Assembly (NCBI GenBank): GCA_007121175.1
Contig: SKMG01000288.1
Span: 1-7,903 of the forward strand
Source: Trueperaceae bacterium
GTDB lineage: Bacteria; Deinococcota; Deinococci; Deinococcales; Trueperaceae
Direction: 5' to 3'
Length of the DNA: 7,903 nucleotides
Part shown: piece by piece, positions 1 through 6,835 of the stretch
Position numbering within the stretch: the first letter of the stretch is position 1
How the letters are laid out: the number at the start of each line of letters is the position of its first letter
Made by a program: the position numbers and the translations under genes
The notes under the pieces: model-generated
The model's database searches: none
What the model was told of the DNA's origin: nothing
Seen by the model: the letters and a program-made list of their open reading frames with translations, nothing else

Positions 1-42
1 CGAACTCGGGCTCGACGGCAGGCTCCGGCAGACGGCAAGCCC
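1..42. other. Downstream flank of the rhomboid gene, no feature seen
   Basis: These 42 bases follow the rhomboid stop codon. I see no hairpin with a T-run and no gene end that I can support here. Confidence 0.4.
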
Positions 43-1611
43 CTAGAGCAGCGCCAGTGCCACCGACACGACCTGCGTCACGGCCGCGAGTAAGGCGGCG
101 ATGGCAATCAACCCGGCGACCTCGCTGATACGCCGGCCGGCCGGCAAGCCCTGGCGCGCGAAGGCCCACAGCATCCCGCCGATGACGCCTCCCACGTGCC
201 CCCACAGCGACACGTTGGGGATGGCCACCGACAGCAGCGTGATCAGCGCCATCCACTGCAGCAGCGAGCGCATCAGCGCCCGGTCGTGCGGCTCGCGGCT
301 GCGCAGCACGTCGGCCAAGAGCGCCCCGGCAACGCCCAGCACGCCGCCCGAGGCGCCCACCAAGAGCAGCGTGTCGCCTGCCTGGGCCACGCTGGTCAGG
401 TAGGCCCCCATGGCGGTCCCGAGCGCGAACGCCGCCAGCAAGTCGCCCCAGCCTCGGCGAGCCTCGAAGACGCGTCCTAAGTCGTAGAGCACCCACACGT
501 TGAAGCCGATGTGCACGATGCCAGCGTGCACGAAGGCGTACGAGAGGTAACGCCACCAGGCATCCGCGAACGGGAAGCCCGGCAGGCCCAGGCCGAAGGC
601 GGCGGCGATCGAGCTGGCACGGATCGGAATCGTACCGACTACGAAGGCGCCGACGGCTGTGTCGAGCAGATGCTGGCCGAGGTAGGACAGCGCGATCACC
701 CCTGCCAGGACCGCGGTAGCGCGCGCTCTGCGGCGGACGCGAACTGGCGGCGGCACCTGCTCCCCCCAGGCTTCGAGGCGCTCGGCGTAGCGCCGACGAC
801 GGCTCTCCGGTGCCATACGCGCTGCCTCCTGATAGACCCGCGCCGCAACCGCTCGATCCCCAGCGACCTCTGCGGCTCGCGCGATCAGGCCATACAACTC
901 GTCGGCCGGCACGCCCACCAACGGCTCGCGCAGCGTCTCCCGCACGCGGCGCAGGTTGCCGCGCTCGGCGTCGACGCGGGTCTCGGCGAGCTTGATGCTG
1001 CGGTAGCCGATCGGACTCTGCGAGCCGCGCTCGAAGCGCGAACGCATCTCGGCCACGAGCCTGTCGGCCTCGTCGACACGGCCCAGCCCCACCAGCGCCT
1101 GCACCCGAGCGCCGTCGGCCAGGTAACCGGGATCGCCCTCGCCGGCGCTCGGCAGCGCCAGCACCGACTCGTGAGCTCCTTTGGCCGCCAGCGCCTGGGC
1201 GCGCATCGCGACGTCGTCGCGCGCCGGCATGCGCTCGAGCGCCGCATCGGCATCTCCCTGCTGGAGTGCCGCCTGCACCACGATCCGGCGGATCGCGTCG
1301 CGACCCGGCTGCGTCCAGTACAGCGCACTGGTGACGAAGTCCGCCAGGCGGTAGCGCCGCAGGCGCGCGAGCGCTGCGACCAGCAGAGGGGACAGCACGA
1401 ACGGCGCCGATAGCACCAGCGCGACGGAGCGCACCGTCGGACCGAGCGGGTTGCCCGTCAGCTCGGCGGCGGCGACCACGCCGGCGATCAGCGTCGCCGC
1501 CAGCGTCTTGACCGGGAGCTCGCCCCACGCCTGGCTCAGTCGCCGGGTCCACTGCAGTGCATAGACACCGAGCACCGCCAGCGCGAGGAGGAGGAAGGCG
1601 TCCTGTGTCAC
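43..1611 (-). CDS. Rhomboid-family intramembrane serine protease with N-terminal membrane segment and helical-repeat (TPR-like) domain
   Basis: Encodes 522 residues; rhomboid proteases cut transmembrane segments of other proteins inside the lipid bilayer. The C-terminal core (about 297-520) is recognisable: WWRYLSYAF at 352-360, the HxxxxHxxxN pattern (H362, H367, N371), the catalytic serine in GASGG (S421) and the catalytic histidine in GHVGG (H472). Both members of the Ser-His dyad are present, so it should be active. Residues 5-20 and about 36-82 are hydrophobic and look like two or three extra membrane helices. Residues about 100-290 are soluble, Ala/Arg/Glu-rich and helical, resembling tetratricopeptide repeats (for example VQALVGLGRVDEADRLVAEM at 170-189). 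I chose the GTG at 1611 because the hydrophobic N-terminus starts there; the open frame continues upstream to 1764 but encodes only Arg-rich, noncoding-looking sequence. No strong ribosome site is visible. Transcribed divergently from plsY. Substrates are unknown. Family call is firm; TPR assignment is tentative. Confidence 0.9.
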   Translation of the reverse strand: MTQDAFLLLALAVLGVYALQWTRRLSQAWGELPVKTLAATLIAGVVAAAELTGNPLGPTVRSVALVLSAPFVLSPLLVAALARLRRYRLADFVTSALYWTQPGRDAIRRIVVQAALQQGDADAALERMPARDDVAMRAQALAAKGAHESVLALPSAGEGDPGYLADGARVQALVGLGRVDEADRLVAEMRSRFERGSQSPIGYRSIKLAETRVDAERGNLRRVRETLREPLVGVPADELYGLIARAAEVAGDRAVAARVYQEAARMAPESRRRRYAERLEAWGEQVPPPVRVRRRARATAVLAGVIALSYLGQHLLDTAVGAFVVGTIPIRASSIAAAFGLGLPGFPFADAWWRYLSYAFVHAGIVHIGFNVWVLYDLGRVFEARRGWGDLLAAFALGTAMGAYLTSVAQAGDTLLLVGASGGVLGVAGALLADVLRSREPHDRALMRSLLQWMALITLLSVAIPNVSLWGHVGGVIGGMLWAFARQGLPAGRRISEVAGLIAIAALLAAVTQVVSVALALL

Positions 1612-1742
1612 GCTCGCAGCGTATCGTCTCGCGCGCCGGCGAGGCGTGCCGTACCGGTGGGAGCCGCGACCCGGGCGGCCGGCGCGGACCGCGGCGTAGG
1701 CCCGGTCGTCGGCGCATACCCCACCGTGCTCGCGTGCGGGCG

Positions 1743-1786
1743 GCGACCGCCGGCGTCGCTCCAACGCCTCTCAGGGTGGCGGTCGC
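1743..1786. repeat. 9-bp perfect inverted repeat in the divergent promoter region (operator-like)
   Basis: The arm at 1743-1751 (GCGACCGCC) is the exact reverse complement of the arm at 1778-1786 (GGCGGTCGC), with a 26-bp spacer. The right arm directly abuts the candidate -10 box at 1787-1792. The placement would suit a regulator site controlling plsY. The sequence is GC-rich, so chance occurrence is quite possible. Confidence 0.3.
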
Positions 1787-1792
1787 TATGAT
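1787..1792 (+). promoter_or_regulatory. Candidate -10 box (TATGAT) for plsY
   Basis: TATGAT matches the sigma-70 -10 consensus at five of six positions and stands out in very GC-rich DNA. It would put the transcription start near 1799, leaving about 50 nt of leader before the plsY GTG. No good -35 hexamer is seen 16-18 bp upstream, so the call is weak. In the rest of 1612-1848 I found no convincing promoter for the divergent rhomboid gene. Confidence 0.35.
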
Positions 1793-1838
1793 GCGAGGGC
1801 CGCGTTCGAGGCGGCGGCCGCACCCTCACCCGACGCCT

Positions 1839-1842
1839 GGAG
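1839..1842 (+). promoter_or_regulatory. Shine-Dalgarno GGAG deciding the plsY GTG start
   Basis: GGAG lies 6 nt upstream of the GTG at 1849, which is good spacing. The in-frame ATG at 1873 has no comparable site, so the GTG is preferred. Confidence 0.55.
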
Positions 1843-1848
1843 TCCTCC

Positions 1849-2523
1849 GTGTTCGAGCTCGAGAACCTCCTCATGACCGCGTTCATCACGCTGGGCTACC
1901 TGCTCGGGACGGTGCCCACGGGTCTGCTGGTGGCCCGCGTGCGCGGCGTGGACATCCGGCGCAGCGGCAGCGGCAACATCGGCGCGACCAACGTGCTGCG
2001 CTCGGTCGGTCCGCTCGCGGCCCTGGTGGTGCTCCTGGTCGACCCGCTCAAGGGCGTGATCGCCGTGGGTCTACCCGCCCTGCTGGGGATCGACCCCTGG
2101 ATCATCAGCGCCACCGCCATCGCCACTGTGCTCGGCAACACCTTCAACATCTTCCTCGGCTTCAGAGGCGGCAAGGGCATCGCCACGAGCCTCGGGGTGT
2201 TCCTGGTGATCGACCCCTTCGTCACGTTCCTGGCGGTCGTGCTGTTCGCCGTCACGGTGCTGCTCTCGCGCTTCGTCTCGCTGGCCTCGCTCATCGCAGT
2301 CACGGCCGGGCCGCTCATGCTGCTCGCCCGCATGGACGTCGACCCCAACGTGCTCGGGGCGGCACCGCGCCTCACCACGGCCTTCGCGATCGCGGCGCTG
2401 GCCTACTTCAGCCATCGCGACAACATCGTGCGCCTGCGCCGAGGAGAGGAGCACCGCATCGGCGAGCGCCGAGCGCACCGCAGCGACGACCGCGCCGCCG
2501 TCAGCCAACCGCCGCCGGACTGA
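1849..2523 (+). CDS. plsY: Acyl-phosphate:glycerol-3-phosphate acyltransferase PlsY
   Basis: PlsY is an integral membrane enzyme that transfers the acyl group of acyl-phosphate to sn-glycerol-3-phosphate, giving lysophosphatidic acid, the first committed step of phospholipid synthesis in most bacteria. The 224-residue product has the family landmarks in order: GTVPTGLLVAR (20-30), GVDIRRSGSGNIGATNVLRS (33-52), the glycine-rich FRGGKGIATSLG (105-116), and the C-terminal SHRDNIVRLRRGEEHRI (188-204). Hydrophobic segments at about 7-28, 54-80, 86-104, 112-139, 143-160 and 174-187 fit a multi-pass protein. Before the second motif, the usual His and Pro (GHxFPxF pattern) are both Asn (GNTFNIF, 96-102). 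About 20 charged or polar residues follow the last motif, making it slightly longer than the usual 190-210. The GTG start is supported by a GGAG site. Its last 23 bp overlap the 3' end of the convergent exporter gene. Confidence 0.93.
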   Translation: MFELENLLMTAFITLGYLLGTVPTGLLVARVRGVDIRRSGSGNIGATNVLRSVGPLAALVVLLVDPLKGVIAVGLPALLGIDPWIISATAIATVLGNTFNIFLGFRGGKGIATSLGVFLVIDPFVTFLAVVLFAVTVLLSRFVSLASLIAVTAGPLMLLARMDVDPNVLGAAPRLTTAFAIAALAYFSHRDNIVRLRRGEEHRIGERRAHRSDDRAAVSQPPPD

Positions 2524-3406
2524 CGGGCGCCCGCTGGCGCCGCTTCGAGAGGTTGACCATGGCGACGCCGCCCACCACCACCGCGCCGCCGGCGACGGTG
2601 AGCGCGCTCGGCACCTCTCCCAGCCACCACCACGAGAACAGCAGCGCGAAGCCCGGAATCAGGTAGAGCCAGGCCGTGACCAGGGTCGCCGGCGCGCGCG
2701 ACAGGGCGAAGGCGAAGAGCGTGTACGCCACGGCCGACGGGAACACACCGAGGTGCAGCGCCGCGAGCAGCGACCGCTGGCCGGCGCCGGCGAGGGCGAC
2801 GTCGAAGCCCGAGAAGAACAGCAGCATCGGCAGCGTGCCGGCCCAGGTGACGTAGGCGGTGAGCTCGAGCGGCCGGTAGCGGCGGAGCAGCGGGCGCTGG
2901 AAGACCGCGAAGCAGGCCGTCGCCAGTGCCGCGAGCAGCACCAGTGCGGCGTACGGCCCCAGGCTCGGGGCCAGCCGCTGGCTGCCGTCGCCGAGCACGA
3001 TCAACGCCACCCCCGCGAGGCCGAAGGCGGTGCCCAACCAACCCAAGGGGCCAAGGGCGTCGTGCAGCACGAAGAACGCGATCAGCGCGGTGAGCGCGGG
3101 CGCGGTCGCGATGATGAGGCTGGTCGCACCCGCCGAGACCTGCAGCTGGCCGACGTTCAGCGACACGTGATAGACGGTGATGCCGATCAGCCCGAGACCC
3201 AGGAGCGCGGGTACGTCACCGCGCCGGGGCAGCAGCCGCGCGCGCGCCACCAGCAGGAAGACCGCGAAGGCCGCGGAGGCGACCAGGTGCCGCGCCAGCG
3301 TCAGGTGCAGGGGCGAGAGCCCCTCGAGGCCCAGCTTGATCGCCGGGAACGCCGACGCCCACAGCACCACCAGGACGCAGAGGGCGACGACCGTCCCGGC
3401 TTTCAC
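2501..3406 (-). CDS. EamA-domain transporter of the drug/metabolite transporter (DMT) superfamily
   Basis: Encodes 301 residues, the usual size for a ten-helix DMT carrier with two tandem EamA domains. Family signatures include LWASAFPAIKLGL (15-27) in helix 1, SAGATSLIIATAPALTALIA (91-110) in the first repeat, and in the second repeat the corresponding ATLVTAWLYLIPGFALLFSW (240-259) followed by LGE (262-264). The protein ends in a short basic tail (SKRRQR). These carriers usually export small metabolites such as amino acids or drugs; nothing here identifies the substrate. The GTG start at 3406 overlaps the TGA of hslO by 4 nt (GTGA), which implies translational coupling; there is no strong Shine-Dalgarno of its own. 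The frame is open up to 3577, but that extension is inside hslO and is rejected. The 3' end overlaps the convergent plsY by 23 bp. Confidence 0.9.
   Translation of the reverse strand: MKAGTVVALCVLVVLWASAFPAIKLGLEGLSPLHLTLARHLVASAAFAVFLLVARARLLPRRGDVPALLGLGLIGITVYHVSLNVGQLQVSAGATSLIIATAPALTALIAFFVLHDALGPLGWLGTAFGLAGVALIVLGDGSQRLAPSLGPYAALVLLAALATACFAVFQRPLLRRYRPLELTAYVTWAGTLPMLLFFSGFDVALAGAGQRSLLAALHLGVFPSAVAYTLFAFALSRAPATLVTAWLYLIPGFALLFSWWWLGEVPSALTVAGGAVVVGGVAMVNLSKRRQRAPVSPAAVG
2526..2541. other. Small GC hairpin just after the plsY stop
   Basis: GGCGCC (2526-2531) and GGCGCC (2536-2541) can pair across a 4-nt CGCT loop, starting 3 nt after the plsY TGA. There is no T-run after it, so it is not a classical intrinsic terminator; it might stabilise the plsY mRNA 3' end. 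It lies within the coding region of the convergent exporter gene and may simply reflect base composition. Confidence 0.2.
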
Positions 3407-4401
3407 GCGGGCAGCTCGACGCGGCGGCCGCAGGCGCAACGCTCGTCGTCGCGGACCATGGTCGTCACGCCCTCGCGCAGCCACAGGGCGTCGCAATCGG
3501 GACAGCGGATCTCTGGGCGCGTCAGCCCGCGGATCTGCTCGGGCGCGAGCCAGCGGGCCTCGCCGCACCAATGGCACACCACCTCCGCGCCACCCTCGTC
3601 ACGGATCATCTGCTCGCGCTCGACCGGGCTGAAGTACGACAGCGCCTCGAGCGCCTTGACCAGGTTGCAGCGGCAACGGAACGACAGCGGTAGCGCGTTC
3701 CGGGTGAGGACCTCGAGCTCGAGCCCCCAGGTGAGCTCCTCCATCGCCTGGAGCAACGACGTCGCCGCGAGCCGCTCGGTGAACTGCCCGAAAGCCCTGA
3801 CGTTGGCCTCGAGCAACGTCAGCGCGGCGTCCTCGGCGCCTGGCAGAGCCTGCAGCACCACGCCGCCCGCGGCTCGGACACGCCTCGCGGCGGCGCCGGG
3901 CTCGAACGCGACCCCGAGCAGGACCGCCGAGGGGATCTGCTCGGAGGCGTACAGGAACGCCGAGAGGTCCTCGGCGATCTCGCCCGAGACCAGCTGCACG
4001 CTCGAGGCGTAGGGGTCGCCGTAGGGCGCGTGGGAGCGGATCACCTCGATCTCGCCGTCGCGTCCGACCGCACCGCCGACGTCGAGTTTGCCGTCATCTC
4101 GCGGGGGCAGCTCGGTACGCGGCTGCCGCACGTAGCCGCGCACGGTGCCGTCGAGGCCGGCATCGGCGATGACGCCCCCCAACGGGCCACCGCCGTCGAG
4201 CCGCAGCGTGACGCGGTCGCGCGCGCTCTCGAGCAGCACGTGGCTCATGAGCAACGCTCCGGTCAAGGTGCGGCCCAACGCCGCGCCGGCGGTGAGGCTG
4301 GTGTCGTGACGCTGCAATGCGTCCGCGACCAGGTTTGTGGTATCGGCGGCTACGACGCGAATGCCACCATTCGCCGCGAGCCCCCGTAGCAGATGGGCCA
4401 T
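3403..4401 (-). CDS. hslO: Hsp33 redox-regulated chaperone with an extra C-terminal cysteine module
   Basis: Hsp33 is a cytosolic holdase that is inactive while reduced and zinc-bound; oxidation of its four cysteines unfolds the linker and exposes substrate-binding surface. The 332-residue product has the N-terminal Hsp33 fold (RGLAANGGIRVVAADTTNLV at 6-25, the DGGGPLGGVIADA stretch at 69-81, and SGEIAEDLSAFLYASEQIPS at 139-158) and the zinc switch as CxC-x30-CxxC (C243, C245, C276, C279). Unusually, it continues for about 40 residues past the switch and carries a second four-cysteine set, CPDC-x18-CAC (C300, C303, C322, C324). Most Hsp33 proteins are near 290 residues and end soon after the switch. 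The ATG at 4401 is chosen because GAGAGG (4408-4413) lies 6 nt upstream; an in-frame TTG at 4419 is less likely. It is the first gene after a 115-nt gap from coaD and overlaps the exporter by 4 nt. Confidence 0.95.
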   Translation of the reverse strand: MAHLLRGLAANGGIRVVAADTTNLVADALQRHDTSLTAGAALGRTLTGALLMSHVLLESARDRVTLRLDGGGPLGGVIADAGLDGTVRGYVRQPRTELPPRDDGKLDVGGAVGRDGEIEVIRSHAPYGDPYASSVQLVSGEIAEDLSAFLYASEQIPSAVLLGVAFEPGAAARRVRAAGGVVLQALPGAEDAALTLLEANVRAFGQFTERLAATSLLQAMEELTWGLELEVLTRNALPLSFRCRCNLVKALEALSYFSPVEREQMIRDEGGAEVVCHWCGEARWLAPEQIRGLTRPEIRCPDCDALWLREGVTTMVRDDERCACGRRVELPA

Positions 4402-4454
4402 GCTGATCCTCTCGCGCAACGGACCGGCAGGGCCGGCGGTCGCATGCGTCGGCG

Positions 4455-4460
4455 AGTATA
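4455..4460 (-). promoter_or_regulatory. Candidate -10 box (TATACT) for hslO and the exporter
   Basis: Read on the minus strand, TATACT matches the -10 consensus at five of six positions, in the 115-nt gap upstream of hslO. It would start transcription about 45-50 nt before the hslO ATG. No good -35 lies at 16-18 bp; a CTGACC (4474-4479) is 13 bp away, too close for a standard sigma-70 promoter. Confidence 0.35.
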
Positions 4461-4470
4461 CGGGGCGTTA

Positions 4471-5038
<568 letters not shown>

Positions 5039-6052
5039 CTACGCTCTGCCGTGGTCGCCGCGCCCGTCAGCCATCAGCCGGGCAGCCTGCAGCACGCAGG
5101 ACTGCAGCCGCCACTGGGCGTCGGAGCCGCGCTTCATGGCTACGTCGGCGGTCACCACCAGCTCGATCAGGGCGCCGAGGGCCTCCTCGTCGAGCCGCCC
5201 TGCGATGGCGAGCGCCTTCCGCGTCGGGAAGGGGCTCGCCGACAGCGCCGCGGCGGCGGCCGCCGCGTCGATGCCCGGGTCGTGCTCACGCAGCCCGACG
5301 CAGCCCGCCACCAGGTCGACTTGCCAAGCCAGCGCCGCCATGATCCGGATCGGGGCCTCGCCGAGCTGGAGCAGCGAATCGAGCGTCTCCAGGGCGAGGG
5401 CAGCGTCGCCCGCCATGATCGCGTCGATGAGCTGGAACGCGTTGCGCGCCGCAGGGCGATGGACGAGCGCTATCGCGCGCTCCGGCGTGAGCGGCTCGTC
5501 GAGCACGCGTAGCTTGGCGAGCTCGGAGGCGATGCTCGGAAGGTCCTCACCGAAGAGGTCGGCGATGGTCGCGGCGACGTCGCCGCGCGTCGCGATGCCC
5601 TGCCGCTCCAGTTCCTGCTGCACCCAGCGCACGAGGTTGCCGAAGCGCGGGGTGTTGAAGTGCTCCAGCGTGCCGAGCGCGCGCCAGCGACGCTGCCTGG
5701 CGGGCGTGGCGGCCGCGTCCAAGACGATCACGATGGCGTCGGAGGGCGCCGTCTCGAGCAACGCGATCACGGCGTTGCGCTCGCCGGTGGCGGAGCCGCC
5801 ACCACCGGTGCCCGCGCCACCGGAGGCCGCGCCGCCTCCCTCGCGGCCGCCCCCGAAGGCGGCATCGAAGTCGAGCGCCAGCACGGGACGACCGAACAGG
5901 CCGCCCTGGCGTAACGCCTCGTCCACCCCGCGCGCGTCGAGGCCCTCCCCCAGCCGCACCAGGGTACGGTCCTGCTGGCTCGACTCCGCGCGGGCGGCCT
6001 CGGCGAACGCGCGGCCGGCGAGGAACGGGTCACCGCTGTAGACCGAGATCAC
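5039..6052 (-). CDS. holA: DNA polymerase III delta subunit (clamp-loader wrench) HolA
   Basis: HolA is the clamp-loader subunit that opens the sliding beta clamp so that it can be loaded on primed DNA. The 337-residue product has the family layout: an N-terminal SGDPFLAGRAFAEAA (6-20) matching the usual GD-x-FL opening; a central stretch with the TRGDVAATIADLFGEDLPSI segment (155-174) followed by ASELAKLRVL (175-184); NAFQLIDAIMAGDAALALE (204-222); and a C-terminal collar segment with AMKRGSDAQWRLQSCVLQAA (305-324). Domain 1 is interrupted at about 67-90 by a Gly/Ala-rich, Ser/Thr-containing stretch that looks like a flexible insert. As often in this family, there is no complete ATPase motif. 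The GTG at 6052 is chosen because the protein there aligns with the usual HolA N-terminus and lies 23 nt after the kinase stop; the Shine-Dalgarno is weak. The TAG stop is 9 nt before coaD. Confidence 0.9.
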   Translation of the reverse strand: MISVYSGDPFLAGRAFAEAARAESSQQDRTLVRLGEGLDARGVDEALRQGGLFGRPVLALDFDAAFGGGREGGGAASGGAGTGGGGSATGERNAVIALLETAPSDAIVIVLDAAATPARQRRWRALGTLEHFNTPRFGNLVRWVQQELERQGIATRGDVAATIADLFGEDLPSIASELAKLRVLDEPLTPERAIALVHRPAARNAFQLIDAIMAGDAALALETLDSLLQLGEAPIRIMAALAWQVDLVAGCVGLREHDPGIDAAAAAAALSASPFPTRKALAIAGRLDEEALGALIELVVTADVAMKRGSDAQWRLQSCVLQAARLMADGRGDHGRA

Positions 6053-6075
6053 GCGCGGGCCCGTGCCACGACTGC

Positions 6076-6825
6076 TCAGGCGCCGATCGGCGTGGCCTGC
6101 AGCGCGTCGAGCATCGCCGCGGCGTGCGCGAAGCGGCGGCCGGGCTCGCGCGCGAGGGCGCGGGAGAGCAGCGGAGCGAGACAGGCTGCCTCGGCGGGCA
6201 GCGGAGCGAGCGTGATGCGATCGTCGCCGGTCAGGAAGCGCAGCACCTGAGAGCCGTACGGCGCGTCACCGGTCAGCGCGTGATAGAGCAGCGCGCCCAC
6301 CCCGTAGAGGTCGGAGCGGTGATCAGTGCGGATCCCGTGGAACTGCTCGGGCGCCATGTAGTTCGGGGTGCCCAGCAGCTGCTGATCGCCGGTGATGGCG
6401 GTGAGCGCCAGGTCCTTCGCGAAGCCGAAGTCGGTGAGCAGTGCCCGCTCGCCGCGGATCAGCACGTTCGAGGGCTTGACGTCGCAGTGGATCACGCCGT
6501 TCAGGTGGGCGTGCTCTAAGGCGCGCAGCACGTCACGGACGACCTTGAGCGCGCGCGCGACCGGCAGCGGCCCGTCGGCCAGAGCCTGGGCCAGGTTCAC
6601 GCCGGGGACGTAGGCGTAGACGAGGGCACCCTCGATGGTGGCGAGCAGCGGGACTACGTTCTCGTGATCGAGCTTGCGCACCACGTCGGCCTCGCGCTCG
6701 AGCCGGCGGGTTGCCTCGGCAGAGAAGCCGGAGAGCCGCTTCACCACCACCAGCCGGCCACGCCACTTGGCCAACTCCACGCGTACCAACCCCTGCTGCG
6801 ACAGCACCCTCACGAGCTCGAACAC
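6076..6825 (-). CDS. Small soluble Hanks-type Ser/Thr protein kinase, non-RD, with degenerate glycine loop
   Basis: The 249-residue product is essentially only a kinase domain, with no membrane helix or sensor domain. Seen motifs: VVVKRL with the ATP-binding lysine K29; a helix-C glutamate in LEREA (probably E45); the catalytic loop HCDVKPSN (113-120, D115, K117, N120); DFG (132-134); the GTPNYMAPEQF segment (152-162); SDLYGVG (171-177); and R230 in the subdomain XI region. All main catalytic residues are present, so activity is likely. The HRD arginine is Cys (non-RD type). The phosphate-binding loop LSQQGLVRV (8-16) lacks the GxGxxG glycines. The GTG at 6825 follows the comEC stop by 10 nt and leaves a natural kinase N-terminus, although the AGGGG before it is very close (2 nt). 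The frame is open to 6918, inside comEC, and that extension is rejected; a GTG at 6813 is an alternative. It lies between comEC and holA. Substrate unknown. Confidence 0.88.
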   Translation of the reverse strand: MFELVRVLSQQGLVRVELAKWRGRLVVVKRLSGFSAEATRRLEREADVVRKLDHENVVPLLATIEGALVYAYVPGVNLAQALADGPLPVARALKVVRDVLRALEHAHLNGVIHCDVKPSNVLIRGERALLTDFGFAKDLALTAITGDQQLLGTPNYMAPEQFHGIRTDHRSDLYGVGALLYHALTGDAPYGSQVLRFLTGDDRITLAPLPAEAACLAPLLSRALAREPGRRFAHAAAMLDALQATPIGA

Positions 6826-6835
6826 TGCCCCTAAG

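Noticed and set aside
1612..1764. N-terminal extension of the rhomboid protein to 573 residues
   Set aside because: The added 51 residues are Arg/Gly-rich without structure, whereas the GTG at 1611 begins directly with a hydrophobic segment.
1557..2666. Plus-strand open frame of 369 codons across the plsY region
   Set aside because: It overlaps plsY in another frame and gives an Arg/Pro/His-rich product with no motif, while PlsY motifs are clear in the other frame.
2753..4012. Long plus-strand open frame of 419 codons opposite the exporter and hslO
   Set aside because: It is antisense to two clearly recognised genes and its product is Arg/Gln/Ser-rich low-complexity sequence, as expected from high-GC codon bias.
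4402..4419. Upstream TTG start for hslO
   Set aside because: It would place the GAGAGG ribosome site inside the coding region; the ATG at 4401 has that site at ideal spacing and matches the usual Hsp33 N-terminus.
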